A stretch of DNA of 64,000 nucleotides from the NCBI GenBank assembly GCA_010645155.1, contig CM021315.1, positions 11,912,902 through 11,976,901 of the forward strand. The letters are read 5' to 3'. Below are positions 1 to 11,779 of this stretch, in pieces. Source of the stretch: Tigriopus japonicus (lineage: Eukaryota; Arthropoda; Copepoda; Harpacticoida; Harpacticidae). Positions within the stretch are counted from its first letter, which is position 1, and each line of letters begins with the position of its first letter. Both the position numbers and the translations under genes were made by a program. A model generated the notes under the pieces. That model was not told the origin of the DNA and searched no databases. It saw only the letters and a program-made list of their open reading frames with translations.

Positions 1-99
1 TTTAAGAATCTTTGCTTCATTTGTTTGTCCTTATATTGTATGTGTGTCAAGAAAAGTTGTCAAGACAACAAGCCTGGATTTGCGTGGCTTCCATTTCAG

Positions 100-2636
100 A
101 TTGGCGGATCGTTTAGCCGAAATTGACACTCGATCTGTTTCTGATGATAGCAGTTCCACTCGGATCACTCCCCAACAACACACGGAACCTCGAAAAAATA
201 CAGGAGAGACATTTGCGTAAGTTGGTTTGCTACTTCTGATGATTTAATTCAACCTCAAGCTTAGTTCCATGGCGTTGCTTCAGCAAGAATTATTATTAAA
301 AAATCCCAAATTCCAGGGATGAGCATTCACTGATCGTGCAATATTGTCGAAAACTGAAGGATGGCGACTTCACGTCGATTGTTCCGGATTCTCCGATGCA
401 GATCATGGAAGAGCTTAGCCGGGACCAAACTCGGGAATTGGAACTCATGATAAGGTACATTTTAGATTCATTCCCTTCTTGGCTCCCAAATAAAATATTT
501 TCTTTTGAATTGTAGGGAACTGGAATCGGAAAATGCCAACCTTCAGGAAGAGTACCAACATCTCAAAGCTAGCTCATCCAGCTCTACAAGTGGAACGAGC
601 GGACTTAGCACTGGATCCGCTTCGACTTTGGGGATGGGACAAGGAAATGTTCCTCCAATGTCGTCGGATGCCGATATTCTTAATGAAGCTAAGATGCTTC
701 GAGAACACAAAGACCGCTTGGAATCCCGCATGAAGATCCTGGAAGAGCACAACAACCAGCTCTGCAATCAACTAGGAAAACTCAAGTTCTATCTCCAAGA
801 GGTGGGACGTTTTTCCTTGTATTTAGGTTATTTTTCATTTAAATCTGTTAGATCTCAAGCAAATGTTCTTCTATTAGTAAATTGAATATATTTTCAACTT
901 CTTTTCAATTCAAGAGAAACACAATAATTGAAATTGTAATTAGACTACTCACTCACCTTATCCAATTCAAAGATTGAGCCAATCATGAAGAGTGTGTTTA
1001 AATGAAAGTTCTATTTCCGTCCTCTCCAGTCATGGCTTCAAAATTTCAAATATATGATGAACCAATTTGTTCGAGACCGTTTTTCAGATTTATGTCTTAA
1101 AGGTTGTTATTAATCAAATTACGAAAATTCATTTCACAATTTCAGAGTGATGCTGCAACTGGTGGATCAGCAAGCGCCATGATCACAACCAATAAGACGG
1201 GCACGTTGAATACGAAGTCCGTAACGGCCTCCCAATTGGCCACCAACTCGCCCATTTTACCTCACAAGATGAATGGACACTTCATGAACCAGCAGGGTAG
1301 TGATCCTCCTCCCCCTGCTCTGCCCCCAAGAGGCGTACCCAGACCCAACCCTCCTCAAAGGGACGGAAGCTTGGTCAAGAACGGGGCGAAACCTCAACCT
1401 CCTGCAGTCCCACCCAAACGAAGTACCTTAACCAAAAGTGAATTGGCCCTGTATCCGGATAGCAATCGAACCAATTCGTTGTCTCGAAGAGACTTTGGCC
1501 TAATGCAGAACCCTCGTGCCCGTGATTTCTCCCTCAATCGTATGACCGCATCCCAAGGACCGCAAAGCGGAACGGGCATGCCTCCGCATTGGACTGACTC
1601 CTTGCCTCGACGAGATTTCTACAACATGGGTCCCAATTCAACGGGCTCGTTACCTCGACGAGATAAAGCGGGTTTGGGTCGACCTGAGCCGCAGAGCACC
1701 GTTCCCAGTGGCTACGGCACCCTTGTGAATGGGAATCGGGGCAAAATCCGCGAATCCTCGCTCACTAGAGACAATAGTCCAAGGGACCCTCATGGCGTCA
1801 AAGGTAAAATGCAAGAATGAATGACAAACGTTTCGGTCCCGAAAACATTCTTCAAGTTTTCTTCCGTTTCCAGAGAAACGAAATTCCACCGGCAACCTGT
1901 ACTTTACTGACACTCTAAGCAACTCAAATTCAAGTTTGCCTCAAGGCGATTATCCTAGCTTTGGTGGAAACTTGAAAACCAATGGTCGGATCGCTTCACA
2001 GCCCACCATTGGAAGGCAAATGAGGGATGACGACGAGCTCAACGATCACATGAATGTCTCCACGGAACTGAAAACTGCCGCAGGTGAGTGAGACTTGGAA
2101 CTAATTCCAAGTACCAAGGAGCGGGTCCTTATTTCTGGTTCTCTGCATTGATGCATCCAACCATGAATGGTTGGATCCAGTTCGTCAAGTTACTAATGTG
2201 TCTCAATGCATTGATTCATGAGAAAGCGACTTCAACCCGTATTTGTTCGTTTCTAGTGGAAAGGCGTCGTAGTGCATGGAAATGATTGGGGCATCGAGGA
2301 CCCATTCACTCGACTACCGGTAGATTTGCATTGATTTCAATTTTGTGGTCATCATTGAGTTTGATTTCCAAACCGTTTCCCTTTTAATGGTTTTGTTTGG
2401 AGTGACCTTGTACTGAATTAAAATTGATTGAGTGCAATTAACCTTTCAATATTTTGTAACCTTTCAATATTTCTATTTCAGGCGATCTGGGAAAAGAGCT
2501 CAAGAACTTGATCACACTTATGGACCAAGAAGAAGCTGAGGAGAACGCCATTAAGAACAGCCCAAAGATGTTGAGCTCGAAACGATCCCCTCATTTGAAT
2601 ATCAAGACTAACTCGGAGAAAGAGTCCCCCGTGTAG
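100..2636 (+). CDS. Dystrophin, C-terminal exons (5' part outside window)
   Basis: Six exons join in frame: 100-216, 317-454, 516-801, 1146-1803, 1874-2083 and 2482-2636 (TAG). They encode about 520 residues of the dystrophin tail. Dystrophin links cortical actin to the membrane dystroglycan complex, and this tail normally binds dystrobrevin and syntrophin. Seen: the block DEHSLIVQYCRKL, then a heptad-rich segment (LELMIRELESENANLQEEY) and a second coiled coil (AKMLREHKDRLESRMKILEEH), in the order typical of dystrophin. The large fourth exon is low complexity. It has two proline-rich stretches that look like SH3 ligands (PPPPALPPRG, PPAVPPKRS) and repeated SL(S/P)RRD motifs. The protein ends in KESPV. 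Upstream dystrophin domains (spectrin repeats, EF-hand, ZZ) are not in the window. Dystrobrevin shares the coiled-coil block, but the DEH block and the long tail favour dystrophin. Confidence 0.9.
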
Positions 2637-3530
2637 GCGTGTTCCTGAGTACCCTTGTACAATATACCGTTTGTACCAAAAGTCAGACTACTTTCAGAGT
2701 ATTACCAAAGAAATGGTGACATGAACAAACACACATAGTAGATCAATCGAAAGCATATCAAGTCATATCTCTCACCTCTAGTATGAATTATCAACCGTCT
2801 AGTCAAATACCCCCGTCACATTGGCTACGTGCGTTATTGTAGAGTGATGAATGAGCTAACGTAGAATAATATGAATCATAGTCAACAACAACAACAACCT
2901 CCCCCACTCTAAAGTTGGTTTGTAATACAATTTAAAACCAAATCCCCTCACCCCCCATTTGTTAGTCAGAGTTTTGATGTTGAAAACAAGTTTTTCCTAT
3001 GAATTCAATTGATTTTTTGTCAGAAAACAAGTTTTCCAATTGTAGAATTGAGAATCAGATGAAGATAATCCAATCCAGCAGTGTATTTCCAGCCACTTGT
3101 TGCGTTTGAATACCATGAAATAGAGATCAAATTGTTCAATCATATCATGCTTTTTATTTCATTTTAATAGGCCCGGGACTTTGAAGATTAATTTCATTTT
3201 GGGCCTTTAGATTTATGGATTGCCATTTTGAGCGCTTATTTGCCAAGTCAATAGATTTGGAAAACTTCTGGGGAAATTAAGCAAAAAACGTGATTATTCA
3301 AGGGCGTTTTAGCGATTTTAGCGATGGGGGCAAAAGAAAAAGCACAAGCTTTAACGCATAATTTCTAGAAAAAAATATTGGAAGTAAAAAAACAAAGAGT
3401 GGTGCCAATGAAAAGGAAATAGCACACCCAATCAAAACAGCTCGAGGAGACACATCCCATTCAGTAGGCGTGTCCGCCGGCGACCTGAGCGATGCTAACC
3501 CCGAGTTGTCAGTAAATCACCTTCTCGATG
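2637..3530. other. Dystrophin 3' flank, no gene seen
   Basis: Sequence after the dystrophin stop. It holds a short CAA run near 2884-2897 and A/T-rich tracts. No open frame with recognisable protein similarity was found. The first part is probably 3' UTR, but no clear AATAAA could be assigned. Confidence 0.5.
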
Positions 3531-3539
3531 TCCACTTCT

Positions 3540-5130
3540 TCGGGAAGCTGCTCATTCTCTAGTCCCCAAGTTCAAGAAACCTGGAAAGACTCATCAGTTA
3601 TTCACGATAGCAAGTATGATACATAGCATGCCAACGCATTAAGTGGGCTATGAAATCAATCGGGTCCGCATATTCTGCGGGCCCAGATAAAATCAAACCA
3701 ATGGTGTTAAAAAACCTGAGCAACAATGTATTACTCCGGTTACGAGCACTGTACGTATATTGCCTCTCTTGCATCGAGTTATGTGCTATTTGTCTGGAGA
3801 GAAATTTAAGTAGTCTCTATTCCCAAAGCAGGAAGACGCAACTGCGGCACAGCGATTTTTTTTTCCACCGATTTCTCTCACCTCTTCAAAGGTCTTGAGA
3901 GAGCAGTACTATCTGAGCTCGAGGCAAATTTTCTTATCCTTAAGACGAGCCCACTCAGTTCCAACTAGGATGCCTTTAGGAAAGGCAGTAGTTGCAAGAT
4001 TGCTCTTTTTAAACATTGTGAACGAAATTGAAAAAACAAACAATTTACCAAAACAGGACTTCTTGGGAGCACTTTCAAATATACAAGGGGCATTTGACAA
4101 TCTGAGCATCATATCAGCTATTGCTGGCCCTAAGTCTAAACAAACGCATGTTTAGGACCACTCCATTACAACGGAGGTAAATGGAATTTCAAAAAGGAGA
4201 AATACTGGAAAGGGCACCCCACAAGGTGGAATTTTGTCACCTTTAGTTTGGCACCTGGGTTTTGAAAGTCTGTTTGACGGATATAAAAGGGGGCCAGTAC
4301 ATATTCGCAGTTTTGCGGATGACGCAGCCCTAACGATTTGCGGCCCTGACCCACTGACACTTGTTTTAATAAAATGCAAGAAGGGATCAATATGATGGGT
4401 AGATGAGCTTGGCCTCAACTTTGGCTCAGTCAAGACTGTGGCAATAATTTTCTCGCACAAATTGATACAGCACTCGATCCTGAAACTAAAGGCCATGGGA
4501 AAATTTATAGAGTACGCCGAAGAGCCAAGTACTTGAATGCGAGACGCAGTTGGCAAACTATGGGGGCCGGAGTCATGGCTATTGCGATGGGCATACCAGA
4601 CAATGATGATACACGTATCTATGATTAGCTACGAATCAATCATATGGAGCCAGACAGCAAAGCAACACGCCACTAAATTACGCAAGATTTTGCGCCTAGG
4701 AATGAGCACAACTAGATTTTTTTTAAGAAGCACACCAACATCGGGAATGGAAATTATACTAGATCTGCCTCCTTTCCACGTGATCATAGAAATGAAAACT
4801 GCACGAGCCACATCCCCTTATTCGCATAAAAGGGTGAAATTCAGTACGCTGGGATGTAGTTGGTAAAAAAAGAGGTCATCTCTTCTTCAATCAAAAGATT
4901 TGTGATGATCTGGGTATTGAAAATCTGGAGAGCGATAGGGACACAGCAAAAAGCACCGGCTTCAATTGCCTTAAGTTTGAACAAGCCTCGAGCATGGTCA
5001 ACCAAACCCGACATCAGACTCAGAAACTGTTGGTGTGCTCAAATCTCCAGGCACGGCTCCAGCATTTACATCAAGGATCAAGAGATTATCGGGCTTTATT
5101 ATTTGTGATGATTATTATTACTTGATTATT
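3540..5130 (+). mobile_element. Degenerate non-LTR retrotransposon (LINE) reverse transcriptase
   Basis: Frameshifted and stop-interrupted frames on the plus strand carry reverse-transcriptase blocks in the correct order: SAGPDKIKPMVLKNL (about 3668), a segment ending GILSPLVW (about 4230), and the catalytic-type block RSFADDAALTICGPD (about 4305). Further downstream are pieces resembling the C-terminal end of LINE ORF2. The element ends near a tail rich in TTATTA around 5095-5130, as in LINEs with short-repeat 3' ends. No intact ORF remains, and the 5' part with the endonuclease is missing. The clade (jockey/R1/CR1-like) cannot be settled by eye. Confidence 0.75.
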
Positions 5131-5479
5131 AGGGCTCGCGTGGCTCCCAAAAAACCAAAAATATTTGTTAAAAATGAATCCGACAACAAGTGTTTTGCCA
5201 TGTGCCATGTATTAATTTGATTTTTCCTTTACAAATTTTAGCAGCAGTGGATATTTGATTGACAAAGTCACTTCAAGCCTAAAGGATTTAAGTTTAATGT
5301 ACCTCAACAACTGACGGATGTACACGAAGAAGATCTTTTATACAAAGTATACTTGTTTTTTCCTCAATCGAAGTTCGAAATGTTGAACTTCCAAAACGGA
5401 TAGTTTTGACAATAAATAATGAACGCACAAAATTTGTGGATTTTGTTCGTCAGAAAGGATTGGAGGAATTGTTCTATAG

Positions 5480-5690
5480 CAGGCGTCGGCAAACGGTTGG
5501 CCGGGGCTCACATGTGGGCCCGGCGTGAATTTTGGTGGGCCAAGAACCATTGAATTCAGTGCTTCTTGGGTGGGCCCAAGAGCCATGGGAAAATTTCAAG
5601 ATAGTGGGCCCAAGAGCCATCCATTGTACGTGAGGGCTCAAAGCTCTGTGATTGTTCAATTGTGAGCCACTAAATTCTGCTTTGTGGCTC
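5480..5690 (-). mobile_element. Partial hAT-like MITE (GGGCCCAC-rich family)
   Basis: Starts CAGGCGTCGGCAAACGGTTG, a typical hAT-type terminus, and contains repeated GTGGGCCC/AGAGCCAT blocks. It matches the inverted right half of the complete copy at 26679-26920. Similarity fades near 5690, so the other end is truncated or diverged. Confidence 0.65.
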
Positions 5691-6689
5691 AATCTCGTGA
5701 AAATATTGAAAATGTTACTCGTTTAGTTGGAATGAATGCACCGTCCGTATTGCTGCGACCTTAATATTATTACCAGAACCCTGATTAATCGTTGTGTATC
5801 GTATGGTTTTTTTAAGTCCCCAAAAAATCAATGTACAATAGTCAATGAATAATGCCCTGAAAGTTGGCTATTTGGGCAGTAGACATTAGTACCTATATAA
5901 TAATCCAAACGTCATCTACAGGCCAAAAGATAAAACCCTTTTGAATTAGCGTAACACCTCTTTTATTCACACTTCATTTCCAGGTGCCCTCAACAACACA
6001 TCTACCGTACTGTACTATCGAGCTCTAACGAGGAACAAAAATCTATAGAGAAATAAATGAATACATGCCTCTTACTTTGACTGAAGTGCACGTTAATAAA
6101 TGGTTCGATCAAACAATTTCACAATCTACGATTATTTGTAACCGTTTGGCAGACCTGTGCCGGAATTGTGATTTCTATATCGATGGACCCGGGACAGCTA
6201 GTTTACTTCTCTTAGTTCCCAAAGCTCAGTAAGATGGCGTTGGGTGGTTTGGTTCAATTACCTACCGTTAGATGGCGACGCACTCTTAGAGGCGAAGAAG
6301 ACAAGAAAACGAGCTGTGCAGAGTCCCACTTGCAACTAAATTCACAAATTCTCACGAACTGTGATTATTTTTAGATAACAATTTTTAAGAGCATTTTTGT
6401 CTGTGCTATTTAGAATTTTCCGATCGTTCTGCTCAAAAATGGCAATACTTTATGTAATGAAGGCTAGCACAGAAATGATACTCCGAAAATTTTCGTGAGC
6501 CACCAAGCCTCCACTGTGTGTGCAATGGGATTTGACATTGAACACGCTAAGTTATGTGATTCAAAACCAGAACTTGCGTTTTCAGGGAGTCAGAAGCGAA
6601 ATTGCTAATTCAACTGCTTTGGTCAAACAGGAGCAATGCATGATGCATTTAGGCACTTTGCACCCTTGCTGCTGGGCTGCTGAAGCATG
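5691..6689. other. Intergenic, no feature recognised
   Basis: A/T-rich sequence without a convincing coding frame, RNA gene or terminal inverted repeat. Confidence 0.4.
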
Positions 6690-6697
6690 TTCAAAAC

Positions 6698-7145
6698 CAA
6701 GAAGCACTGGAATCATGGAGTGGGAGGCTAGCAATGAAAATAATGATTTCCAGTAAGAACAGTTCAATAACGTTCTTCTGCAAATGAGACCTTGCATATG
6801 TTGACAAAAATATGTATTTCAATTTTCAACTCAATCAAACGTTGGAGACAAACGTTATGCTCACTAAAAGTTCAGTGCAAATCCTACCGAGAATGAAGGA
6901 ACTAGCCCTTTTGTGGTAATTGTTTTACCCCAAAAGGGCGAGTTCATTCATTCGATGCTCTCTTCAGTACACAAGTTTGAGAAGGCATAACTTTTAACTC
7001 TGGCATTCGATTGGGCTGAAATTTGAAATACGTGTTCTTCTCAATGCAAGCCAGGTCTCATTTGCAGAAGAACGCAAATGGTTCGTTTGTGCTGGAAATC
7101 ATAATTCTCATTGCTGCCTTCCACTCCATGATTTCCGTGCTTCTT
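6698..7145. mobile_element. Foldback MITE, complete copy (family FB)
   Basis: Two long inverted arms: the left begins CAAGAAGCACTGGAATCATG and the right is its diverged reverse complement ending GATTTCCGTGCTTCTT. Arms of about 200 bp meet at a centre near 6915, where CCCTTTTGTGG pairs with CCAAAAGGG. The flanks TTCAAAAC (left) and GTCAAAAC (right) agree at 7 of 8 bases, which suggests an 8-bp hAT-type target duplication. There is no coding capacity. Other copies lie at 46583-47035 (complete) and 8969, 11780, 13488 and 15820 (partial). Confidence 0.8.
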
Positions 7146-7738
7146 GTCAAAACAAATCTCCACTGGCTGAACTGGAGTGACATTTCTCTGTTAGCCCTCT
7201 AGTCAAGCCAACCGCCGCGACAATACGGAGATCCGTGACCGTTAGATGACTCAGGCTTTTTTTTTTGATTGACTCTGAGAATCAAACTTCACGAAAGATA
7301 TTTGCGTTGCACACAAGGTAGCGAGCGCAATTTATAAAGTTACTGACGAAACCACCATTTTCAAGAATTTTGTTAGGCAATCTCTTATTAAAGGGCATTT
7401 TTGGTGACGTTAGAATTGAGATATCTCTAATTAATTTAACTATGGTTCTTAGTTAGGATCCATGACTCGATTCAGCTAAAAGCACTTATAGCTCCGTTTA
7501 GCACTTACAGCACCATGCCAATGCCTTCCAAAACATGCTTACTTAAGTTATGCGATGATAAAAATGCCACCACCCCTTATAGTTAACGTATGAAAATTGA
7601 ATATGATGTACTTGAAACTAACATGGAAATTGATGATTTTAACTTCAAAAGATGAGACGTATGAGATCCGTCAGGCTCCTTTGTGAAACACAAAAGTGGC
7701 CGATTTTTTTTTTAATGAATAATGTCGTTTAATAACGG
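7146..7738. other. Intergenic, no feature recognised
   Basis: No convincing coding frame. Contains a T run near 7258 and A/T-rich DNA leading into the SINE. Confidence 0.4.
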
Positions 7739-7739
7739 A

Positions 7740-7972
7740 GGAGACGTGGTGGCGTGGTTAGCGCAGTTTGCTTTAGTGAGAGAGGTCCCAGGTTCAATGC
7801 TCCTCCCCGACCTTTCTCACTGAAACCTTTAGACGCTAATCCACACCCACATATGGAGAACCATTCTGATACCGGAAATGAGATTGCCTATCGGAACAAT
7901 TTGGACGATGTGATGGCTGGCTTTGCTGGCCGGGCGAGGCCCAACCCTCCGACCCTAGCACCAACAATCCAA
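7740..7972 (+). repeat. tRNA-derived SINE, copy 1
   Basis: The 5' end looks like the promoter half of a tRNA gene: a box-A-like segment TGGCGTGGTTAGCGCA and, about 35 bases on, a box-B-like segment GGTTCAATGC. About 160 bp of unrelated body follows, then an A-rich tail (about 7967-7995). A second copy with the same head and body lies inverted at 61193-61412. Internal pol III boxes, a shared body and an A-rich tail fit a SINE mobilised by a LINE. No tRNA cloverleaf 3' half is present, so this is not a functional tRNA gene. Confidence 0.75.
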
Positions 7973-8276
7973 AAAAATAAAAATAAACAATTCTTGAAAA
8001 AAGGAATTCGAAAAAGAAGTATTTTTTAGAATGTTATTGGAACAAATCTGTTGTTGTTACACTTGTGAGCAAGCATGAAGTTCTTGAAATTTTTGTTTTT
8101 TTTCAAAATTTTCATTTTATTTGATAAACATCTTTGAGATTGATCTCTACTTTTTAGTTGAAACCGCAAACTGGTATATATTTTGTTTTGAGATTAAAAA
8201 GTCTCAAATATTGCCAATAAGTTTGTTCTTGTCCACGTTGACATATGCTCGATTGAAGCAATCGTCTTCTGAATGA

Positions 8277-8709
8277 TTAGAGACCGGATTCTAAATTGAG
8301 GATTTTTGATTTTTATTAAATTGAAAATCATCAGATCAGATTCTGATCAAATTTTGATAGGATTTTATTTCCCTTATTTGGATCAATTTCAAAATCACTT
8401 TTTGAAAAAAAGCCTCAAGTTTCATGGAACAAGTTTACTTCAAACAACCACAAACCCAAGTCATCTTGTGATTGCAAAAACCATGCATATAAATAATTGT
8501 GCTTAAAAACCATTTGTCCATCCCTGAAGTTGTATTAAAGTTTCTAAAACAAAAAAAAAAGACTCAACAAAAAATACTTTTTAAAGCTAAAATCAACCAA
8601 ATTTTCTCCAAAAATTAACGTTTAATCAAAAATACCTCAATTTTATCCACCAAAAATTAGGAAAAAATTTAAAATTAGTTTTGCGAAAAAAAATCAAATC
8701 CGGTCTCTA
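8277..8709. mobile_element. Small MITE with TTAGAGACCGGATT ends
   Basis: The left end TTAGAGACCGGATT is repeated inverted at the right end (AATCCGGTCTCTAA). The 433-bp interior is very A/T-rich and non-coding. The flanking 8-mers TGAATGAT and ATAATGAG match at only 5 positions, so the target duplication is weak. Its termini resemble the TAGRG ends of the elements at 27951 and 31091. Confidence 0.55.
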
Positions 8710-8811
8710 ATAATGAGCAATAGCTTTCAAATGTATGAAGCAAAGGTCTCTTGAACCTCTCGTCAAACGCTTTCAGTAAATCAACCCGGAAAAACGCACA
8801 CAAGAGGAAAA

Positions 8812-9941
8812 ATGCAACGTATTGTAGTTATTGTTATTGGATTGTTCGTGACTTCAGGGGTTTATGGTTATATTATTCGAGGAACAACAACAGTGGGGCC
8901 CACTTTTTCACGCCCAAAAGGGGAGCTCTCTTTTATTGACAATATAGGTGAGAAAACCACCTAGAGGCCAAGAAGCACTGGAATCATGGAGTGGGAGGCT
9001 AGCAATGAGAATAATGATTTCCAGTTAGAACAGTTCAATTACGTTTTTCTGCAACTGAGACCTTGCCTATGTTGACAAGAATACGTATTTCAATTTTAAG
9101 ATCAATCAAACGTTGGAGACAAACGTTATGCTCACTAAAAGTTCAGTGCAAATCCTACTGAGAAGAAGGAACTAGCCCTTTTGTGATCCAGTCATTATAA
9201 AAGACAAAAATGAGAAAGAACAGAATATTGAACGTTAGGATTAGTTTTGAGTGTAAAATTCGTAAACGCTTTAAATTCATCAAGAGTCTCCTTTTGTCGC
9301 AACACGAAGGGTGAATCTAAAGTGATATTTGCGGATGTACTAATTTAAAATCAAAAAGCCTTATTTCGTGGAGTAAAAAGTATAAATTTAGATTTTTCAC
9401 ATTCAGAACAAATCTATTTACGCTCAACCACTTAGCAAATTTTTGACGAGCTTCATTTCCATTAATGAGGACATTAATTACATAATCCGAAAATCTTGCC
9501 CAACACAAGCACTAGGTATGAATTTTTATTGACCTCTTTGTTTAAAAAGTGGTAAATTAGGGAAATGAAATTGTTGTTAGTGATTTTCCATTAACTGCTT
9601 TTACTAAGTGGGATACAGCTTATCAACGATGTTTTTAATGTTGTGAAACAACAAAAATATATGCCTCACGCTATATTTATTTATATTTTTCAGATTGTTT
9701 CGAACATAACACGGATTTCCCATCTCATGACATATTGGTAGTGCACAACATTGAATCCCCTTGGGATTGTCAATTGCGTTGCCGGTTATTCGTAGACTGT
9801 AAATATTTCTCTTACGTCGAACAAAACTTTGCAAAAGCTGATCGACGCAAGTCTTGTTTCCTCAAATCTCATAAAACCCATACGAAGACCCTGATTGGCG
9901 TCACATCTGCTCCACGATGTTGTCTTAGTCAATCATGTTAA
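8812..9941 (+). CDS. Small secreted PAN/apple-domain protein, array copy 1
   Basis: Two exons, 8812-8947 and 9694-9941 (TAA), encode 127 residues. Residues 1-19 (MQRIVVIVIGLFVTSGVYG) form a hydrophobic signal peptide, so the product should be secreted. The mature start carries YIIRGTTTVGP..F.RP.GEL. Exon 2 is one 82-residue domain with cysteines at 2, 26, 30, 36, 55, 76, 77 and 82, plus KYFSYVEQ and SCFLKS blocks typical of PAN/apple domains, which usually bind proteins or carbohydrates. The intron is phase 1 (G|AT) and contains half of an FB MITE just after exon 1. It is paralogous to the genes at 15990 and 20192. The ligand and the tissue are unknown. The start is supported by the signal peptide and by alignment of all three first exons. 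Confidence 0.85.
8969..9186 (+). mobile_element. FB MITE, left arm only, in intron of apple copy 1
   Basis: Begins CAAGAAGCACTGGAATCATG and runs nearly identical to the left arm of the copy at 6698 as far as AGCCCTTTTGTG. The right arm is absent. It starts 21 bp after the donor splice site of the first apple gene. Confidence 0.8.
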
Positions 9942-10111
9942 AATGAAATACAATATTTCCAGATTTCAATTCAAATTGCAATTTCTTTTTTAAGTGCCTT
10001 TCTTCTCTTCTTTTATTTTTTTGTGGATGAAATAGTTAATTAAATCCATTGAAGTTAACTGATATTTCTAAAAAGATTTTTATTGGGTGTTGTCATTGCA
10101 TATGTAACTTA

Positions 10112-11712
10112 CAGGGCCTACCAGTCACTAGGCCGGTCCGTTTTTACCTTCTAAAACTTGTCCAAATCCACAAAATACAATGTTAGACCAGATTCTCGAT
10201 ATCTAGGCAGGATTTAAGAATACACGGCACAGAAATTTTCAATTTAAAACATCTACTTCATGGAAAAGAAGGGGAACATCTACATGAACTGCATTCCGTT
10301 TGCGGCCACCACTTTCTGGAGCCTCTGCTCAACACTTGAAGAGGTCCTTTTCACTGCCGCCTCGTTCAAGACTTTATCCCACACATCCTCAATCTTTTTC
10401 TGCAGGGCTGGAACGCTGGGGAGCCTCCTGGCATTCGCCACAGCCTCCAGGGCAGACCAGGCCCAGAAGTCAAGCGGGTTCAAGTCCGGTGAAGAGGGTG
10501 GCCACATCATTGAGTGCCAGAAGGCATCCTCCCCCAGTTCTCCCTCAGGTGCCTTTGGACAGTTCTGGCAGTATGGCAGGGTGCACCATCCTACATGAGG
10601 CAGACACGGTTCTTCCGGTTGGGGCCATAGGCTGTAGCCGCCCACTCCTTGATCTTGGTGATGACGTTGTCCAGGTACCATGAAGCATTCATCTTGACTC
10701 CCTTTAGCACAAAAGCGGAGGCATCACTTGTCCATCAGATCCAAACAGTCTGAAGACCATCACTGATGCAGTGCAGGATGTTTGGACCTGAGGACAGCCT
10801 AAAGGTTGAAATCGCTGCTCTTGGCCAAGATCCGTCTGTTCTGTGTGTTGACCACCATATCAACGACGAACATTTTCTCATCACTCCACAGGATGGTCCT
10901 CTTGTCCCTGCCATCTCTCTTTTTGTTCTCCTGGAGCCACGTGATAAGCTGGGTTGATCTCTGGAGCCTTCTTTCAAGCCCAATCTTGGTGGTCATTGGC
11001 CTTTAGAGCGACTTCAGGTTCTTCAGTCCGGCCGCAGCCAACAGACGGCCAGACATCTTGGACACGTTCAAGTTGTCTGCAATGTTAGTGTTGGACCTGA
11101 CAGGCTTCTTCCTCACCATGTCACGCACTCTGCGGATGTTGGCGGGGGTGAAGGCAGTGGCCACAGAACCTCCCATGGGGTTGGCATCTGTCTGGCCGTT
11201 GCGCTCCTTGACTTGTCTGAGGACCTTGCGGACTGAATCCACGTTGTAGTTCACTGTAGTTCACGCTCCTGGCAATGTCCTTGGGGGTGTGATCAACCTC
11301 GGAGAGGGCTGTAGCTGGATGGTGGCGCGGGTCTTGTTCACGTCGGTTGTGGACATGGTGGTGAGCTTCTTGACTTTGAGTGCCTCAGGGAAATCATTTT
11401 TTCTCCATTTTCCTTTCACCAAATTCGGCCAACAGTGGCTCAAATTGCAACAAATTATAAGTCCTATCTGAAAAAAGAAATTGCCGCCACATTGCACGTG
11501 CCTACGAGGCACTAGGAGGCGGCCGCACCCAAGTTTGAGTGGCTGTTGCAGATGGCTTGGCTCTCGGCGCTCTTGCAGTGAATCGGCTTTTTTTTATTTT
11601 CTGCACATTCACTTGGTTTAGGTCAGCCTGCCTGGTGAGCAATTTGAAGCCAGCATGTGTAAACAGTGCAAAATTCAAGTCTATCTGAAGGCCGAGCGAA
11701 TGGTAGGCCCTG
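10112..11712 (-). mobile_element. Tc1/mariner-type DNA transposon with dead transposase
   Basis: Bounded by inverted ends CAGGGCCTACCAGTCACT (left) and CAGGGCCTACCATTCGCT (right, reverse complement), each flanked by TA (10110-10111 and 11713-11714). TA is the target of the Tc1/mariner superfamily. Length is 1601 bp. The minus strand holds transposase pieces in order: a helix-turn-helix-like N-terminal part (about 11360-11000), RTILWSDEKMFVVDMV (about 10870) with the first catalytic Asp, DGAPCHTARTVQ preceded by a stop (about 10595), and SPDLNPLDFWAW (about 10480) with the third. Several frameshifts and stops break the frame, so it is probably inactive. Confidence 0.85.
10280..11370 (-). pseudogene. 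Broken mariner-like transposase
   Basis: The transposase would cut and rejoin DNA using a DDE/DDD triad. The third-Asp block and a helical C-terminal part (ALQKKIEDVWDKVLNEAAVK) are open from 10681 to the TAG at 10280, but a TAG stands just before the DGAP block in its own frame. Upstream pieces lie in different frames, separated by stops. It is interrupted at least three times relative to a continuous transposase of about 340 residues. Confidence 0.8.
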
Positions 11713-11779
11713 TAGATGTGTCGATAATAACCAATGATTAGATATATGATAGTAATATGAAAGAAATATGTTCTCAGAC

